A stretch of DNA of 64,000 bases from Erwinia sp. E_sp_B01_1. GTDB taxonomy: Bacteria > Pseudomonadota > Gammaproteobacteria > Enterobacterales > Enterobacteriaceae. The notes below the pieces were generated by a model. It was not told the DNA's origin. It saw nothing but the letters and a program-made list of their open reading frames with translations, and did not search any database. A program made the position numbers and the translations under genes. The stretch is from NCBI RefSeq assembly GCF_036865545.1, contig NZ_CP142208.1, positions 434,001 to 498,000 of the forward strand, given 5' to 3'. Positions 39,903-52,357 of this stretch are shown piece after piece (position 1 is the stretch's first letter; each line of letters opens with the position of its first letter).

Positions 39903-41252
39903 TCAGGTTTCCTGAAGGCCGAGTTTTTTCTCCAGATAGTGGATATTGGTTCCACCGTGCTGGAAGTTCTCGTCACTCATGATCTTCATCTGCAGCTCAA
40001 CGTTAACTTTGATGCCGTCGATGATCAGCTCAGCCAGCGCATTCTTCATGCGGGCGATAGCAACCTCACGGGTTTCGCCGTAAGTGATCAGTTTGCCGAT
40101 CATGGAGTCATAGTACGGCGGAACAGTATAGCCGGCGTAGATATGAGATTCCCAACGAACGCCAAAACCACCTGGTGCATGGAAGCGGGTGATCTTGCCT
40201 GGGCTTGGCAGGAAGGTGTTAGGATCTTCGGCGTTGATACGACATTCCACCGCATGGCCGCGGATGACCACGTCTTCCTGTTTGATCGACAGAGGCTGAC
40301 CAGCAGCAATACGCAGCTGTTCTTTGATCAAATCCACGCCAGTGATCATCTCGGTCACCGGGTGTTCAACCTGGATACGGGTGTTCATCTCAATGAAGTA
40401 GAACTCACCGTTTTCGTACAGGAACTCGAAGGTTCCTGCGCCACGGTAACCGATTTCGATACAGGCTTTAGAGCAACGATCGCCGATAAAGCGACGCATC
40501 TCGTCGGTGATACCTGGTGCAGGGGCTTCCTCAACCACTTTCTGGTGACGGCGCTGCATGGAGCAGTCACGTTCAGCCAGATAGATAGCATGGCCCTGAC
40601 CGTCAGCCAGCACCTGAATCTCAATGTGGCGTGGGTTTTCCAGGTATTTTTCCATATAGACCATATCGTTGTTGAAAGCCGCTTTGGCTTCCGCACGGGT
40701 CATATTGATGGACTGTTCCAGATCTTTTTCGTTGCGCACTACGCGCATACCACGGCCACCACCGCCGCCAGAAGCTTTGATGATTACCGGGTAGCCAATC
40801 TGCTTACCGAACGCACGGTTTTTATCCATGTCGTCAGTCAGCGGGCCGTCAGAGCCTGGCACGCAGGGAACCCCTGCTTTTTTCATCGCGTTGATGGCGG
40901 AGACTTTGTCTCCCATCAGGCGAATGGTTTCAGCTTTAGGGCCGATGAAAATGAAACCTGAACGCTCAACCTGCTCGGCAAAATCCGCATTTTCGGACAG
41001 GAAGCCATAGCCAGGGTGGATAGCCACGGCACCGGTGATCTCTGCAGCAGAGATCAGGGCAGGGATGTTCAGATAGCTTTTCACTGACTGCGCAGGACCA
41101 ATACAGACGGTCTCATCTGCCAGCAGCACATGTTTTAAATCGCGATCCGCAGTTGAATGCACGGCCACAGTCTTAATGCCCAACTCTTTACAGGCACGCA
41201 GAATGCGCAGCGCAATTTCACCACGGTTAGCTATAACAATTTTATCCAGCAT
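39903..41252 (-). CDS. accC: Acetyl-CoA carboxylase, biotin carboxylase subunit
   Basis: A 449-residue ATP-grasp enzyme that carboxylates biotin on AccB, the first step of malonyl-CoA synthesis. The glycine-rich ATP loop [10 protein letters not shown] lies near residues 162-171, with the bicarbonate and catalytic region [14 protein letters not shown] and [15 protein letters not shown] around residues 270-300. Same length as E. coli AccC. Located 11 bases after accB. Confidence 0.98.
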   Translation of the reverse strand: MLDKIVIANRGEIALRILRACKELGIKTVAVHSTADRDLKHVLLADETVCIGPAQSVKSYLNIPALISAAEITGAVAIHPGYGFLSENADFAEQVERSGFIFIGPKAETIRLMGDKVSAINAMKKAGVPCVPGSDGPLTDDMDKNRAFGKQIGYPVIIKASGGGGGRGMRVVRNEKDLEQSINMTRAEAKAAFNNDMVYMEKYLENPRHIEIQVLADGQGHAIYLAERDCSMQRRHQKVVEEAPAPGITDEMRRFIGDRCSKACIEIGYRGAGTFEFLYENGEFYFIEMNTRIQVEHPVTEMITGVDLIKEQLRIAAGQPLSIKQEDVVIRGHAVECRINAEDPNTFLPSPGKITRFHAPGGFGVRWESHIYAGYTVPPYYDSMIGKLITYGETREVAIARMKNALAELIIDGIKVNVELQMKIMSDENFQHGGTNIHYLEKKLGLQET

Positions 41253-41263
41253 GGTTCGCCTCG

Positions 41264-41731
41264 TTATTCGATGACTACCAGCGGCTCGTCAAATTCAACG
41301 GGTTGGCCGCTTTCGACCAGAATCGCTTTCACAACGCCGGATTTATCGGCTTCGATCTGGTTCATCATTTTCATCGCTTCAACGATGCACAGAGTGTCGC
41401 CAGCGTTAACTTTCTGACCCACTTCCACAAACGCTTTAGCGTCCGGGCTTGGGGTACGGTAGAAAGTGCCCACCATTGGTGAACGTACGATGTGGCCACT
41501 GATCTCGGCTGCAGCCGGCGCTTCCATGACGGGTGCAGTAGCGGGTGCAACGGCGTTAGCCAGTGCAGGTTGCTGCATCATTGGCGCAGCATAGTGCTGC
41601 ATCATTGGGTAGCCAGCGTTTGCCGGTGAACGACTGATGCGAACAGACTCTTCACCTTCAGAAATTTCCAGTTCAGAAATGCCTGATTCTTCAACCAGTT
41701 CGATCAGTTTTTTTATCTTACGAATATCCAT
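41264..41731 (-). CDS. accB: Biotin carboxyl carrier protein of acetyl-CoA carboxylase
   Basis: A 155-residue protein. The N-terminal dimerisation part (1-~35) and an Ala/Pro-rich linker (about 45-75) lead to the biotinyl domain with the biotin-accepting lysine in EAMKMMNQ near residue 121 and the protruding thumb segment [12 protein letters not shown]. In E. coli AccB also represses its own operon. It is 21 bases downstream of aroQ. Confidence 0.98.
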   Translation of the reverse strand: MDIRKIKKLIELVEESGISELEISEGEESVRISRSPANAGYPMMQHYAAPMMQQPALANAVAPATAPVMEAPAAAEISGHIVRSPMVGTFYRTPSPDAKAFVEVGQKVNAGDTLCIVEAMKMMNQIEADKSGVVKAILVESGQPVEFDEPLVVIE

Positions 41732-41752
41732 GAGTGTGGTTCCGTACTCTGT

Positions 41753-42205
41753 TTAATTAGATTGTGACAGGCGTTTAACCGCCGTCTGCAAAGCCCAGGA
41801 GTAACCGTCGACACCAAGTCCACAAATTACACCGGCAGCAATATCAGAAAGATATGAATGATGACGGAAAGGCTCGCGAGCATGCACATTCGACAGGTGA
41901 ACTTCAATGAATGGAATGCTGACTGCCAGCAGGGCATCCCGAAGCGCTACGCTGGTATGGGTGAATGCCGCCGGGTTAATGACGATATAATCGACATTGC
42001 CTTTCGCCTCATGAATGCGGTCAATTAACGCATATTCCGCATTGGACTGGAGATGACTCAGTTTCACGTTGAGCGCATCAGCTTGCGATGTAATGTCACT
42101 GACGATCTCAGCCAGGGTCGTTTTCCCGTACTTTTCTGGCTCACGAGTGCCAAGAAGGTTCAGGTTGGGACCGTTTAAGAGCAATATGTGAAACTTATCA
42201 GCCAT
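41753..42205 (-). CDS. aroQ: Type II 3-dehydroquinate dehydratase
   Basis: The ATG at 42205 ([19 protein letters not shown]) gives 150 residues, normal for type II enzymes; upstream in-frame residues are not homologous. Conserved [12 protein letters not shown] (active-site Tyr region), NPAAFTHTS and [11 protein letters not shown] (catalytic His) are present. It dehydrates 3-dehydroquinate in the shikimate pathway. E. coli uses an unrelated type I enzyme and has no gene here; aroQ-accB-accC is the common order in other gammaproteobacteria. Confidence 0.96.
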   Translation of the reverse strand: MADKFHILLLNGPNLNLLGTREPEKYGKTTLAEIVSDITSQADALNVKLSHLQSNAEYALIDRIHEAKGNVDYIVINPAAFTHTSVALRDALLAVSIPFIEVHLSNVHAREPFRHHSYLSDIAAGVICGLGVDGYSWALQTAVKRLSQSN

Positions 42206-42315
42206 CTTGCTGCTATCTCCTGCGATAATTGAGGCATCGCACAAAATACAACGCGAAAAGCCATTTGTCACCTTTCCAGGTGAAAATAGGCCTGCTCGCA
42301 GGTTCGAAGTCGGGC

Positions 42316-42321
42316 ATTATA
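42316..42321 (-). promoter_or_regulatory. -10 box of a candidate aroQ-accBC promoter
   Basis: The minus strand has TATAAT in GTTATAATGCCC, about 110 bases upstream of aroQ. No good -35 hexamer is found at 16-18 bases, so the promoter call is tentative. Confidence 0.4.
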
Positions 42322-42374
42322 ACGATTTCGTGGCAATTCGCAGCTAAATACTGGTCGTATCAGCGAAGATTATC

Positions 42375-42402
42375 AACCGCCCGGCTGAACAGACAGGCGG
42401 TT
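42375..42402 (-). terminator. Probable msrPQ terminator
   Basis: AACCGCC (42375-42381) pairs with GGCGGTT (42396-42402), 31 bases past the msrQ stop on the minus strand. It has only a short T content afterwards. Confidence 0.5.
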
Positions 42403-42433
42403 TAATGCAGGAAATGCGGGGCAGTACACACTC

Positions 42434-43036
42434 TTAGCGCAGCCACTGACGGAATTTTTTATAACGCCACACCAGCAGGATCGCGGCAATCAGCGCATAA
42501 ATCCACGGCTGAGGAGAGTAAGTTTTCACTGACCACAAATAATGGATGGGCGCGAGGATCAACACCAGATAGACGCCGTTGTGCAACGTTTGCCAGCGTT
42601 TTCCCAGCTTACGTTGCGCTTTCTGGAAGGAAGTAAGCGCCAGGGCAAGTAAAATCAGCCAGCTGATGATGCCCAGCGTCAGATAAGGGCGTGAGATCAG
42701 CTCCGAACCTAACAGGCCAAGGTTGCTGATACCCAGTTCCAGCACGGAATAGCTGACCAGATGCAGCGTTGCCCAGGCAAAACACCATAAACCCAGCAAC
42801 CGGCGAACCCGGATTAACAGCGGTTGTTTGCCGTAGCGGGCCAGCGGTGTTATCAGCAAGCTCCCCAGTAAAAATTTCAGCGCCATCCTGCCGGTAAAAT
42901 GCTGGATATCCTTGGCAGGATCGGCGCTGAACCAACCCTGATCGACAGACAACAGTAACCAGAGCAACGGCAGAAAGCCGGCAAGATGCAGTAGCACTTT
43001 TAACCAGGTGATCTCTCTGGCGGTTAAACGCCTCAC
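42434..43036 (-). CDS. msrQ: MsrPQ haem-binding membrane subunit MsrQ
   Basis: A 200-residue inner-membrane protein with about six membrane helices, matching E. coli MsrQ (YedZ, 211 residues). Haem-ligand histidines of the ferric-reductase-like domain appear in LHLAGFL, QHFTGRM, TLHLVSY and LHNGVYL. It passes electrons to MsrP. The start is GTG, overlapping the msrP stop by one base (TAGTG), so translation is coupled. Confidence 0.95.
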   Translation of the reverse strand: MRRLTAREITWLKVLLHLAGFLPLLWLLLSVDQGWFSADPAKDIQHFTGRMALKFLLGSLLITPLARYGKQPLLIRVRRLLGLWCFAWATLHLVSYSVLELGISNLGLLGSELISRPYLTLGIISWLILLALALTSFQKAQRKLGKRWQTLHNGVYLVLILAPIHYLWSVKTYSPQPWIYALIAAILLVWRYKKFRQWLR

Positions 43037-44040
43037 TAGAAGTTCTCCCGCAAGTTCATTCCCCGGTACAAAGAAGCCACCCGATCGGCATAGCCATTGA
43101 ACAGCAGGGTAGGCTGGCGTTTAACGTCCAGAATGCCGCCAGAGCCGATAAAGCGCTCGGTTGCCTGCGACCAGCGTGGATGATCGACATGCGGATTCAC
43201 ATTGCCATAAAATCCGTATTCATTTGAAGCCAGCTGGTTCCAGGTGGTGGGGGGCATATTCTCGACCAGAGTGATTTTGACGATCGATTTGATCCCTTTA
43301 AAACCGTATTTCCAGGGTACGGTCAGACGGATGGGGGCGCCATTTTGTGGAGGAAGCGCTTTACCATACACTCCGGTCGTCAACATTGTCAGGGGATGCA
43401 TGGCTTCATCAATGCGCAGCCCTTCAACGTAGGGATAATCGATGCCGCCGCCAATAAAACGATCTTTCTGACCGGGCATTTGATCGGGTGCATAAATTGT
43501 CTGAAAGGCGACATAGCGAGCTTTGCTGGTGGGTTCTGCGGCTTTCAGTAATTTGCCAAGTTCAAACCCCACCCAGGGCACGACCATCGACCAGGCTTCC
43601 ACACAGCGCATACGATAGATACGCTGTTCCAGCGGGAAGCGTTTGAAAATATCATCCATCGACAGCGTCATCGGTTTACCAACTTCACCCCCAATTTCAA
43701 TTTTCCAGTCATCCGTTTTCAGCGTACCGGCATTGGCTGCAGGATCGGCTTTATCCAGCCCGAATTCATAAAAGTTGTTGTAGCCGGACACTTTGTCGGC
43801 AGGCGTTAAAGTCAGGTCAGCCTGATACTGCGCAGGTTTAGTGAAGTCCAGGGGCTTACCGGCGGGAGCTGCGGGGCGGTCGTTTCCTTTGAACCACGAC
43901 AGCACATCGGCACGAGCGGCGACAGGCAACGATAAAGCGGCGGCACTGATGCCCAGCGTTTTCAGCAACTCACGACGGCGGGTGTTAAAAATACTTTCAG
44001 GAGTGACATCACTTTCAGTAAGTTTATCAAAAGGTTTCAT
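43036..44040 (-). CDS. msrP: Periplasmic methionine sulfoxide reductase, catalytic subunit MsrP
   Basis: The ATG at 44040 ([16 protein letters not shown]), behind a TGGAGG ribosome-binding site, gives 334 residues, the E. coli MsrP (YedY) length. A twin-arginine signal (RRRELLK at residues 21-27, hydrophobic core, AARA cleavage) directs Tat export. The molybdenum-ligand cysteine is in [10 protein letters not shown]. The enzyme repairs oxidised methionines in envelope proteins. Confidence 0.96.
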   Translation of the reverse strand: MKPFDKLTESDVTPESIFNTRRRELLKTLGISAAALSLPVAARADVLSWFKGNDRPAAPAGKPLDFTKPAQYQADLTLTPADKVSGYNNFYEFGLDKADPAANAGTLKTDDWKIEIGGEVGKPMTLSMDDIFKRFPLEQRIYRMRCVEAWSMVVPWVGFELGKLLKAAEPTSKARYVAFQTIYAPDQMPGQKDRFIGGGIDYPYVEGLRIDEAMHPLTMLTTGVYGKALPPQNGAPIRLTVPWKYGFKGIKSIVKITLVENMPPTTWNQLASNEYGFYGNVNPHVDHPRWSQATERFIGSGGILDVKRQPTLLFNGYADRVASLYRGMNLRENF

Positions 44041-44174
44041 CTGGCGGCCTCCACAGGCTCGGTCTTTTCTTATCTGAAGCATGACTAAAGAGGAGGGTTT
44101 ACGCGAATTAAGGGCGAAAAATGTGAAATTTCCTGGGGACTCCTTCCTTTAGTGAAAAGGAAGGAGAGAAGGGA

Positions 44175-45152
44175 CTAACGAATTCTGACCAGCGTACGGC
44201 CAGTTGATTCGTTATTCAGCAACCTGGCAGCGCTGTCAGCGGCTTCAGCAAGAGTAATCTCTTGTGTGGCCTGCTGGTAAAACGTTTCGGGCAGCGTTTT
44301 AACCACTCTTTTCCAGGCCTCAATCCGACGTGCGGCAGGCGTGTTTACGGAATCGACGCCCTGAAGACGGACATTGCGCAGGATAAAAGGCATCACCGTG
44401 GCGGGTAAGTCAAACCCGCCAGCCAGCCCGCAAGCGGCTACCACGCCTGAATAATTCATCTGTGCCAGTACGCTGGCCAGCACGTTGCCACCTGCTGTAT
44501 CCACTGCACCAGCCCACTTTTGTCTGTCCAGGGGGCGACTTTCACCACTAAACTCGCTACGCGGTAGGATCGCTTTAGCACCCAACTGATGAAGATACTC
44601 GTGAGTAGATTCGCGTCCGCTGACCGCAACGACCTGATAGCCCAGCGCGCTGAGCAAGGCAACAGCGGTGCTGCCGACCCCTCCACTCGCTCCCGTCACC
44701 AGAACCTCGCCACTTTCCGGGCTTACGCCTCCCTCTTCAAGAGCCATCACGCAGAGCATGGCGGTAAAACCCGCAGTGCCGATAATCATCGCTCTGCGCG
44801 CATCAAGGCCCTGTGGCAGCGGCACCAGCCAGTCACCTTTCACCCGTGCCTGCTCCGCCAGTCCCCCCCAGTGATTTTCTCCCACGCCCCATCCGGTCAG
44901 GAGCACTGACTGTCCGATGTGAAAACGAGGGTCCTCACTGTGATGAACCTTTCCGGCGAAGTCGATACCGGGCACCATCGGGAACTGGCGGATGATTTTT
45001 CCTTTGCCGGTAATGGCTAAAGCATCTTTATAGTTCAGGCTTGACCAGTCGATGTCTACGGTAACATCGCCTGCAGGGAGGTCATCTGACGTGAGATGTT
45101 TGATGGCCGCAAGAGTCCTGCCATCGGATTGTTCAAGAACCAGCGCTTGCAT
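44175..45152 (-). CDS. acuI: Acrylyl-CoA reductase family NADPH oxidoreductase
   Basis: A 325-residue medium-chain dehydrogenase/reductase matching E. coli YhdH/AcuI (324). It has a GroES-like N-terminal domain, then the nucleotide fold with VTGASGGVGSTAVALL near residues 150-165, and lacks the zinc ligands of alcohol dehydrogenases. The E. coli protein reduces acryloyl-CoA to propionyl-CoA, protecting against acrylate. It stands alone, divergent from csrD. Confidence 0.92.
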   Translation of the reverse strand: MQALVLEQSDGRTLAAIKHLTSDDLPAGDVTVDIDWSSLNYKDALAITGKGKIIRQFPMVPGIDFAGKVHHSEDPRFHIGQSVLLTGWGVGENHWGGLAEQARVKGDWLVPLPQGLDARRAMIIGTAGFTAMLCVMALEEGGVSPESGEVLVTGASGGVGSTAVALLSALGYQVVAVSGRESTHEYLHQLGAKAILPRSEFSGESRPLDRQKWAGAVDTAGGNVLASVLAQMNYSGVVAACGLAGGFDLPATVMPFILRNVRLQGVDSVNTPAARRIEAWKRVVKTLPETFYQQATQEITLAEAADSAARLLNNESTGRTLVRIR

Positions 45153-45378
45153 GAGAATCTCCTGAAAATGAAACCACGTTGCAGAATTGAAGTCTTACAT
45201 CACTATACTCCCGATAATGGTCACTAATCTGATATCCGGCAAATAACCGGCGGAGCGGATGTGATAGTTTCAGCGGCGTGCCGCAGGCGGGAAGTCTGAG
45301 GGACTACGAATTTCAATCCGGCAGGTGCGGGACGTCAGTATTCAGACCGCACCTTAACCGCAGTTAACAGGCACAGGG

Positions 45379-47327
45379 ATGCGATTAACCACTAAACTTT
45401 CGGCGATGATTACGCTTTTAAGCACGCTGGCAATGTCACTGATGCTGGTGGGATGCGTAATAAGTTTTTCTACCTCAGTGCACTGCGGGCAGAGCACCGT
45501 ATAGGGCTGATGGCTGAAGATGTTGATACGGCTCTGGTATCACAATCGCCAGAACAAATTTCGCAATGGTTACAAAAGATCATGGGGCCGCTGCAAATTG
45601 TTCGTGTGGATTTCATCAAGGATAACCAGAGCCGTCTTACCGTTCATCGCTATCAGGATCCGGTGGTGGAAGATGAGCCCAATCAGTACCGTGAATCTCT
45701 GCTCGCCCTGCCAAATCATCCCGATTATGCCCTCCGCGTCCAGTGGGTGGACTCCACCAGAACCTGGTTAAAATCTTTTATTGGCGCTTCGGTGATCGGC
45801 GTTATCGGTGCAGCGGTTGCGGTAATGATCGTCATTCTGGTGCTGACTCACCGTTGGCTCTATCGCCAGCTCAAGGGGATGGAGCGGCTGGAAATCAGAG
45901 CTGGGAAGGTCATTAAAGGGGAGAGGAGTACGGTTAAACCCGGCACGGTGCATGAGTGGCCGCCAAAGGCCAGTAGTGCCCTGGACATCCTGCTGGCCGA
46001 TCTGCATGAAGCGGGGGAGCAGCGTACACGCGTGGATACGCTGATCCGCGCTTTTGCTGCGCAGGATGCTAAAACCGGCCTCAACAACCGGCTTTTTTTT
46101 GACAGTCAGCTGGCGACCATGCTGGAAGATAATGAGACGGGCGGCGCACACGGAATGGTCATGATGATACGCCTGCCAGACTTTGATACGTTGCGCGATA
46201 ACTGGGGCCATAGCCAAACCAATGACTATATTTTTGCGCTGGTGAATTTGCTGTCGACCTTTGTGATGCGTTATCCCGGAGCCTTACTGGCGCGCTATTT
46301 CCGCAGTGATTTTGCTGTGCTTCTTCCGCACCGAAGTCTGAAAGATGCGGACAGTATTGCTTCGCAGCTGATTAAAGCCGTAGATGCCCTGCCTCCTACA
46401 AGAATGCTGGATCGGGAGGATATGATCCATATCGGTATCAGCGCCTGGCGAAGTGGCCAGGCGACACAACAGGTGATGGAAAATGTGGAATCAGCGACCC
46501 GGCATGCGGCACTCCAGGGCGGCAATAACTGGTCAGTGGGCGAAACACCGCAGCCTGAGTTTGCCCGTGGCAGCGTAAAATGGCGCACTTTACTGGAAAA
46601 TACGCTGCATCGTGGCGGACCCAGGCTGTATCAAAAACCTGCCGTAACCCATGATGGCAAGGTTCATCATCGCGAGATGATGCCGCGCATCTTTGACGGT
46701 GAAAAAGAGCTTCTTTCAGCAGAGTATTTGCCGTTTATTCAGCAGCTGGGCATGGCCGAAGGGTATGACCGGCAACTGGTCACGCGGATGCTGGCTCTGC
46801 TGCCAGTCTGGCCGGAAGAGACGCTGGCAATCCCGCTGACAGTCGACGCTTTGCTCCAGCGTCCCTTTCAGATCTGGCTGCGCGATATGTTGCTGCAATC
46901 CACTAAATTACAAAGAAATCACATTTTATTTGAACTTGCGGAAGCAGATGTGTGTCAACACATCAGCCGTTTAGGTTCCGCTTTCCATTTGCTGAAAGGT
47001 TTTGGCTGTCGAATCGCCATTAATCAGGCGGGGTTGACGATGGTCAGTACGGCCTATATCCGGCAGTTTGAGGTGGAGCTGATCAAGCTTCATCCGGCGC
47101 TGGTCAGAAATATTGAACGTCGTACTGAAAATCAGCTCTTTGTAAGAAGTTTACTGGAGAGCTGCACGAATACTTCCACGCGGGTTTTTGCGGCCGGCGT
47201 GCGGACCCGTGCCGAGTGGCAAATCCTTATGGAACTGGGCGTGGCGGGTGGTCAGGGCGAATTTATTGCGCCCTCACAACCGCTTAATAGCAGCGTGAAA
47301 AAATATTTGCAAAGATATCAAGTTTAA
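45379..47327 (+). pseudogene. csrD: RNase E specificity factor CsrD, frameshifted near the 5' end
   Basis: The natural start is ATG 45379 (MRLTTKLSAMITLLSTL, matching E. coli MRLTTKFSAF), but that frame stops at 45504 after 41 codons. The remaining 624 codons (from 45453) continue in the next frame with FFYLSALRAEHR. One extra T in the T5 run at 45465-45469 would restore a 649-residue protein (E. coli 646). The rest is intact: second membrane segment (about 135-160), degenerate GGDEF (RYFRSDF) and degenerate EAL (ELAEADV) domains. CsrD targets CsrB/CsrC sRNAs for RNase E decay. Internal ATG 45453 has poor initiation context and would lose TM1. Confidence 0.9.
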
Positions 47328-48682
<1,355 letters not shown>

Positions 48683-48690
48683 TTTGCTTT

Positions 48691-48725
48691 AAGGAGTGTG
48701 GGCATTTTGCCCGGCACTCCTTTTT
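48691..48725 (+). terminator. Terminator/attenuator between mreB and mreC
   Basis: AAGGAGTG (48691-48698) pairs with CACTCCTT (48715-48722), with an inner GGGC/GCCC stem, followed by TTTTT. It probably reduces mreCD expression relative to mreB. Confidence 0.8.
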
Positions 48726-48752
48726 CAAGATGTCGAGGAATACGCCGAGTTT

Positions 48753-49796
48753 ATGAAGCCAATCTTCAGCAGGGGGCCTTCCCTGCAGCTACGCTTGTTT
48801 TTAGCGGTTATTGTGGCTCTGGGCGTGATTATCGCCGACAGTCGTATGGGCGCTTTTAGCCAGATACGCACCTATATGGATACGGCGGTCAGCCCATTCT
48901 ATTTTCTGGCCAACGGGCCACGTCAAATTCTGGACAGTGTTTCTGAAACACTGGCCTCCCGCCAGCAGCTTGAACTGGAAAATAAAGGATTACAGCGCGA
49001 GCTGATGCTGAAAAACAGCGAGCTGCTTATGCTGGGTCAGTTCAGGCAGGAAAATGCCCGTCTTCGCGAACTGCTGGGTTCACCCCTGCGTCAGGATGAG
49101 CATAAGATGGTCACCCAGGTCATTTCTACAGGGACAGATCCTTACACCGATCAGGTCGTCATTGATAAAGGCAGTATGAACGGCGTGTATGAAGGCCAGC
49201 CGGTCATCAGCGATAAAGGTGTCGTGGGGCAAGTGGTTGCCGTGGGTAAAATCACCAGCCGCGTGATGCTGATTTGTGACTCTTCCCATGCGCTGCCGAT
49301 TCAGGTACTGCGCAATGACATCCGCGTTATTGCTGCCGGTAACGGCTGTACAGAAGATTTGCAGCTGGAACACCTGCCAGGTAATACCGATATCCGTGTT
49401 GGGGATGTTCTGGTGACCTCCGGACTGGGGGGACGTTTCCCTGAAGGTTATCCTGTTGGCGTGGTCTCTTCCGTCAAACTGGATACGCAGCGTGCTTACA
49501 CCGTGATTCAGGCACGTCCCACCGCCGGGCTTCAGCGTCTGCGCTACCTGCTTTTACTCTGGGGCGCCGATCGCAACGGCACCATGCCAATGGCACCCAA
49601 TGAAGTTCACCGGGTTGCTAATGAACGATTGATGCAGATGATGCCGCAGGTTCTGCCTGCGACAGGCGATATGATGGGACCGCCGGCGCCGGGCCAGCCT
49701 GCTGGCTCCGTTCCCTCCTCGTCTGGCCAGACGGCACCCGCCGCAACGGCCTCTCCATCCAGTGTACCCGCCCCCGCGGAGGCCAGCCTTGAGTAG
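48753..49796 (+). CDS. mreC: Rod-shape-determining protein MreC
   Basis: The ATG at 48753 ([19 protein letters not shown]) gives 347 residues; a 19-residue upstream extension is non-homologous. There is one N-terminal membrane helix (about 12-30), a coiled coil (about 65-110) and a periplasmic beta-barrel domain (about 115-280). The last 60 residues are Pro/Ala/Ser-rich and low in complexity. MreC connects MreB to PBP2 in the elongasome. The 3' end overlaps mreD by 8 bases. Confidence 0.96.
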   Translation: MKPIFSRGPSLQLRLFLAVIVALGVIIADSRMGAFSQIRTYMDTAVSPFYFLANGPRQILDSVSETLASRQQLELENKGLQRELMLKNSELLMLGQFRQENARLRELLGSPLRQDEHKMVTQVISTGTDPYTDQVVIDKGSMNGVYEGQPVISDKGVVGQVVAVGKITSRVMLICDSSHALPIQVLRNDIRVIAAGNGCTEDLQLEHLPGNTDIRVGDVLVTSGLGGRFPEGYPVGVVSSVKLDTQRAYTVIQARPTAGLQRLRYLLLLWGADRNGTMPMAPNEVHRVANERLMQMMPQVLPATGDMMGPPAPGQPAGSVPSSSGQTAPAATASPSSVPAPAEASLE

Positions 49797-50277
49797 CTAT
49801 CGCAGCCACGGACGCTGGGTTATCTGGCTCTCGTTTCTGGTCGCACTGGTTCTGCAAATTATGCCCTGGCCTGAACAACTTTATATGTTCAGGCCCTCGT
49901 GGCTGCTTCTGATTCTGATCTACTGGGTGCTGGCTCTGCCTCATCGCGCGAATGTCGGTACGGGCTTTGTGATGGGATCTATAATGGATCTTGTCTCTGG
50001 CTCGACGCTGGGCGTACGTGCTCTGGCATTCAGCATCGTGGCTTATCTGGTCGCGTTCAAATTCCAGCTGTTCCGTAACCTCGCACTCTGGCAGCAGGCG
50101 CTGATGGTCATGGTGCTCTCCCTGGCTATGGATGTCATTGTATTCTGGGCTGAATTTTTAGTGATAAACGTCTCGTTCCGTCCGGAAATTTTCTGGAGTA
50201 GCGTGGTGGACGGTATCCTCTGGCCCTGGCTGTTCTTGCTGATGAGAAAAATACGCCGCCAGTTTGCCGTACAATAA
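49789..50277 (+). CDS. mreD: Rod-shape-determining protein MreD
   Basis: The best start is TTG at 49789, six bases after GGAGG, giving a 162-residue protein whose second residue on ([15 protein letters not shown]) aligns with E. coli MreD at equal length. A longer in-frame start exists at 49762 but would add proline-rich non-homologous residues. It is an inner-membrane protein with five or six helices. It overlaps the mreC end by eight bases, indicating coupling. Confidence 0.93.
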   Translation: MSSYRSHGRWVIWLSFLVALVLQIMPWPEQLYMFRPSWLLLILIYWVLALPHRANVGTGFVMGSIMDLVSGSTLGVRALAFSIVAYLVAFKFQLFRNLALWQQALMVMVLSLAMDVIVFWAEFLVINVSFRPEIFWSSVVDGILWPWLFLLMRKIRRQFAVQ

Positions 50278-50285
50278 GGAAGAAT

Positions 50286-50879
50286 ATGGTATCCCTTTAT
50301 CTGGCCTCTGGTTCTCCCCGTCGTCGTGAGTTGCTTGAGCAGCTTGGCCTGCGCTTTGAACGTCTCTCCACTCAAGTTGAAGAACAAAAACGCCCGGACG
50401 AGCAGGCAGAAGCCTACGTTCGCCGCCTCGCCTGTGAAAAAGCCCGGGCTGGTGTAGCGGTTGCAGAACAGGATCTGCCTGTACTGGGCGCGGATACCAT
50501 TGTGGTGCTGAATGATGCCGTGCTGGAAAAACCTGCCGATGAAGCAGCAGCCGCAGAAATGCTGGCTAAACTCTCGGGGCAGACGCATCGGGTGATGACT
50601 GCCGTGGCGCTGGCCGATGCGAAGCAACTCCTGGATTGTCTGGTGGTGACTGAAGTCACCTTCCGTACCTTATCTGCTGACGACATCTCGGCGTATATCG
50701 CCAGTGGTGAGCCGATGGATAAAGCCGGGGCTTATGGGATTCAGGGACTGGGTGGCAACTTTGTCCGCAAAATTAATGGAAGCTATCACGCTGTAGTGGG
50801 GCTGCCGCTGGTTGAAACGGCTGAGTTGTTCAGCCAGTTTCAGTCACTGCGTGAGGTAAGGGAACAACATGACCGCTGA
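50286..50879 (+). CDS. yhdE: dTTP/UTP pyrophosphatase, Maf family (YhdE)
   Basis: A 197-residue Maf protein of E. coli YhdE length. It has [15 protein letters not shown] near residues 8-22, catalytic [10 protein letters not shown] around residue 68, and [10 protein letters not shown] near residue 150. Maf proteins hydrolyse non-canonical or excess dTTP/UTP. It lies between mreD and rng with an 11-base overlap into rng, matching the E. coli mre-rng arrangement. Confidence 0.95.
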   Translation: MVSLYLASGSPRRRELLEQLGLRFERLSTQVEEQKRPDEQAEAYVRRLACEKARAGVAVAEQDLPVLGADTIVVLNDAVLEKPADEAAAAEMLAKLSGQTHRVMTAVALADAKQLLDCLVVTEVTFRTLSADDISAYIASGEPMDKAGAYGIQGLGGNFVRKINGSYHAVVGLPLVETAELFSQFQSLREVREQHDR

Positions 50880-52338
50880 ACTGCTGGTAAATATCACCCC
50901 TTCAGAGACCCGCGTTGCCTATATTGATGGCGGCATCCTGCAGGAAATTCATATTGAGCGCGAAGCGCGTCGTGGCATCGTGGGCAATATCTATAAAGGC
51001 CGCGTCAGTCGTGTTCTTCCCGGTATGCAGGCGGCGTTTGTCGATATTGGCCTGGAGAAAGCCGCCTTCCTCCATGCTTCCGATATCATGCCTCATACCG
51101 AGTGCGTGGCGGGAGATGAGCAGAAAAATTTCTCGGTGCGCGATATTTCGGAGCTGGTCCGTCAGGGGCAGGACCTGGTGGTTCAGGTGGTCAAAGATCC
51201 GCTGGGCACCAAAGGCGCACGTTTAACAACAGATATCACGTTGCCATCCCGTTATCTGGTATTTATGCCGGGCGCTTCACACGTAGGGGTTTCCCAGCGT
51301 ATTGAAAGTGAAGCCGAGCGCGATCGTCTTAAAAAAGTGGTTTCTTCTTACTGCGATGAGCTGGGCGGCTACATTATTCGTACCGCCGCAGAAGGGGTGG
51401 GCGAAGTGGAGCTGGCTTCCGATGCCGCCTTCCTGAAAAGATTGTGGACGAAGGTCATTGAACGCCGTAAACGCAATCAAACCCGCTGCCGCCTTTACGG
51501 TGAAGTGGCGTTGTCTCAGCGTATCCTGCGTGATTTTGCCGGTGCCGCTCTGGATCGTATCCGGATAGATTCCCGCCTGACTTATGAGCATCTGGTGGAG
51601 TTCACCAGCGAATATATTCCGGAGATGACAGACAAGCTTGAGCTGTATACCGGTAAGCAGCCAATTTTCGATCTGTTTGATGTGGAAAATGAAATCCAGC
51701 GCTCACTGGATCGTAAGGTCGAGCTGAAGTCCGGGGGATATCTGATCATCGATCAAACCGAAGCCATGACCACCATCGACATCAATACCGGCGCTTTTGT
51801 TGGCCACCGCAATCTCGACGAGACCATTTTCAACACCAATATTGAAGCGACTCAGGCTATCGCCCGTCAGCTGCGTTTGCGTAACCTCGGCGGCATTATC
51901 ATCATCGATTTTATCGACATGACCAACGAAGACCATCGCCGGAGAGTGCTTCATTCGCTGGAGCAGGGATTAAGTAAAGATCGGGTTAAAACTGGCATTC
52001 ACGGTTTCTCGCAGCTCGGGCTGGTGGAGATGACCCGCAAACGAACGCGTGAAAGTATTGAGCATGTGCTCTGCCAGGATTGTCCGGTGTGTAAAGGCCG
52101 CGGTACGCTGAAGACGGTAGAAACAGTGTGTTATGAAATCATGCGTGAGATTGTACGCGTGCATCACGCTTATGATTCGGATCGCTTCCTGGTTTACGTC
52201 TCTCCGGCAGTGGGTGAAGCGCTGAAAACCGATGAGTCCCACGCGCTGGCGGAAGTCGAAATTTTTGTGGGTAAACAGGTCAAAGTTCAGGTTGAACCGC
52301 TCTATACTCAGGAGCAGTTTGATGTGGTCATGATGTGA
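50869..52338 (+). CDS. rng: Ribonuclease G
   Basis: A 489-residue RNase E/G family enzyme. The S1 RNA-binding domain (about 38-128) follows an RNase H-like N-terminus. The DNase I-like catalytic part has the two magnesium-binding aspartates in [10 protein letters not shown] (about Asp304) and IIIDFIDM (about Asp347), and the zinc-link CPVC near residue 405. It matures the 5' end of 16S rRNA and degrades some mRNAs. Length equals E. coli RNase G. Confidence 0.97.
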   Translation: MTAELLVNITPSETRVAYIDGGILQEIHIEREARRGIVGNIYKGRVSRVLPGMQAAFVDIGLEKAAFLHASDIMPHTECVAGDEQKNFSVRDISELVRQGQDLVVQVVKDPLGTKGARLTTDITLPSRYLVFMPGASHVGVSQRIESEAERDRLKKVVSSYCDELGGYIIRTAAEGVGEVELASDAAFLKRLWTKVIERRKRNQTRCRLYGEVALSQRILRDFAGAALDRIRIDSRLTYEHLVEFTSEYIPEMTDKLELYTGKQPIFDLFDVENEIQRSLDRKVELKSGGYLIIDQTEAMTTIDINTGAFVGHRNLDETIFNTNIEATQAIARQLRLRNLGGIIIIDFIDMTNEDHRRRVLHSLEQGLSKDRVKTGIHGFSQLGLVEMTRKRTRESIEHVLCQDCPVCKGRGTLKTVETVCYEIMREIVRVHHAYDSDRFLVYVSPAVGEALKTDESHALAEVEIFVGKQVKVQVEPLYTQEQFDVVMM

Positions 52339-52357
52339 CCGACACAAGGAGAAGTGT

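Noticed and set aside
39939..40961. A 340-codon open frame opposite accC
   Set aside because: It is an antisense shadow caused by codon bias in accC; no domain or initiation signal supports it.
45453..47327. Treating the 624-codon frame as a complete csrD gene
   Set aside because: The upstream out-of-frame peptide from 45379 clearly encodes the missing CsrD N-terminus, and the internal ATG has poor initiation context, so a frameshift is the better explanation.
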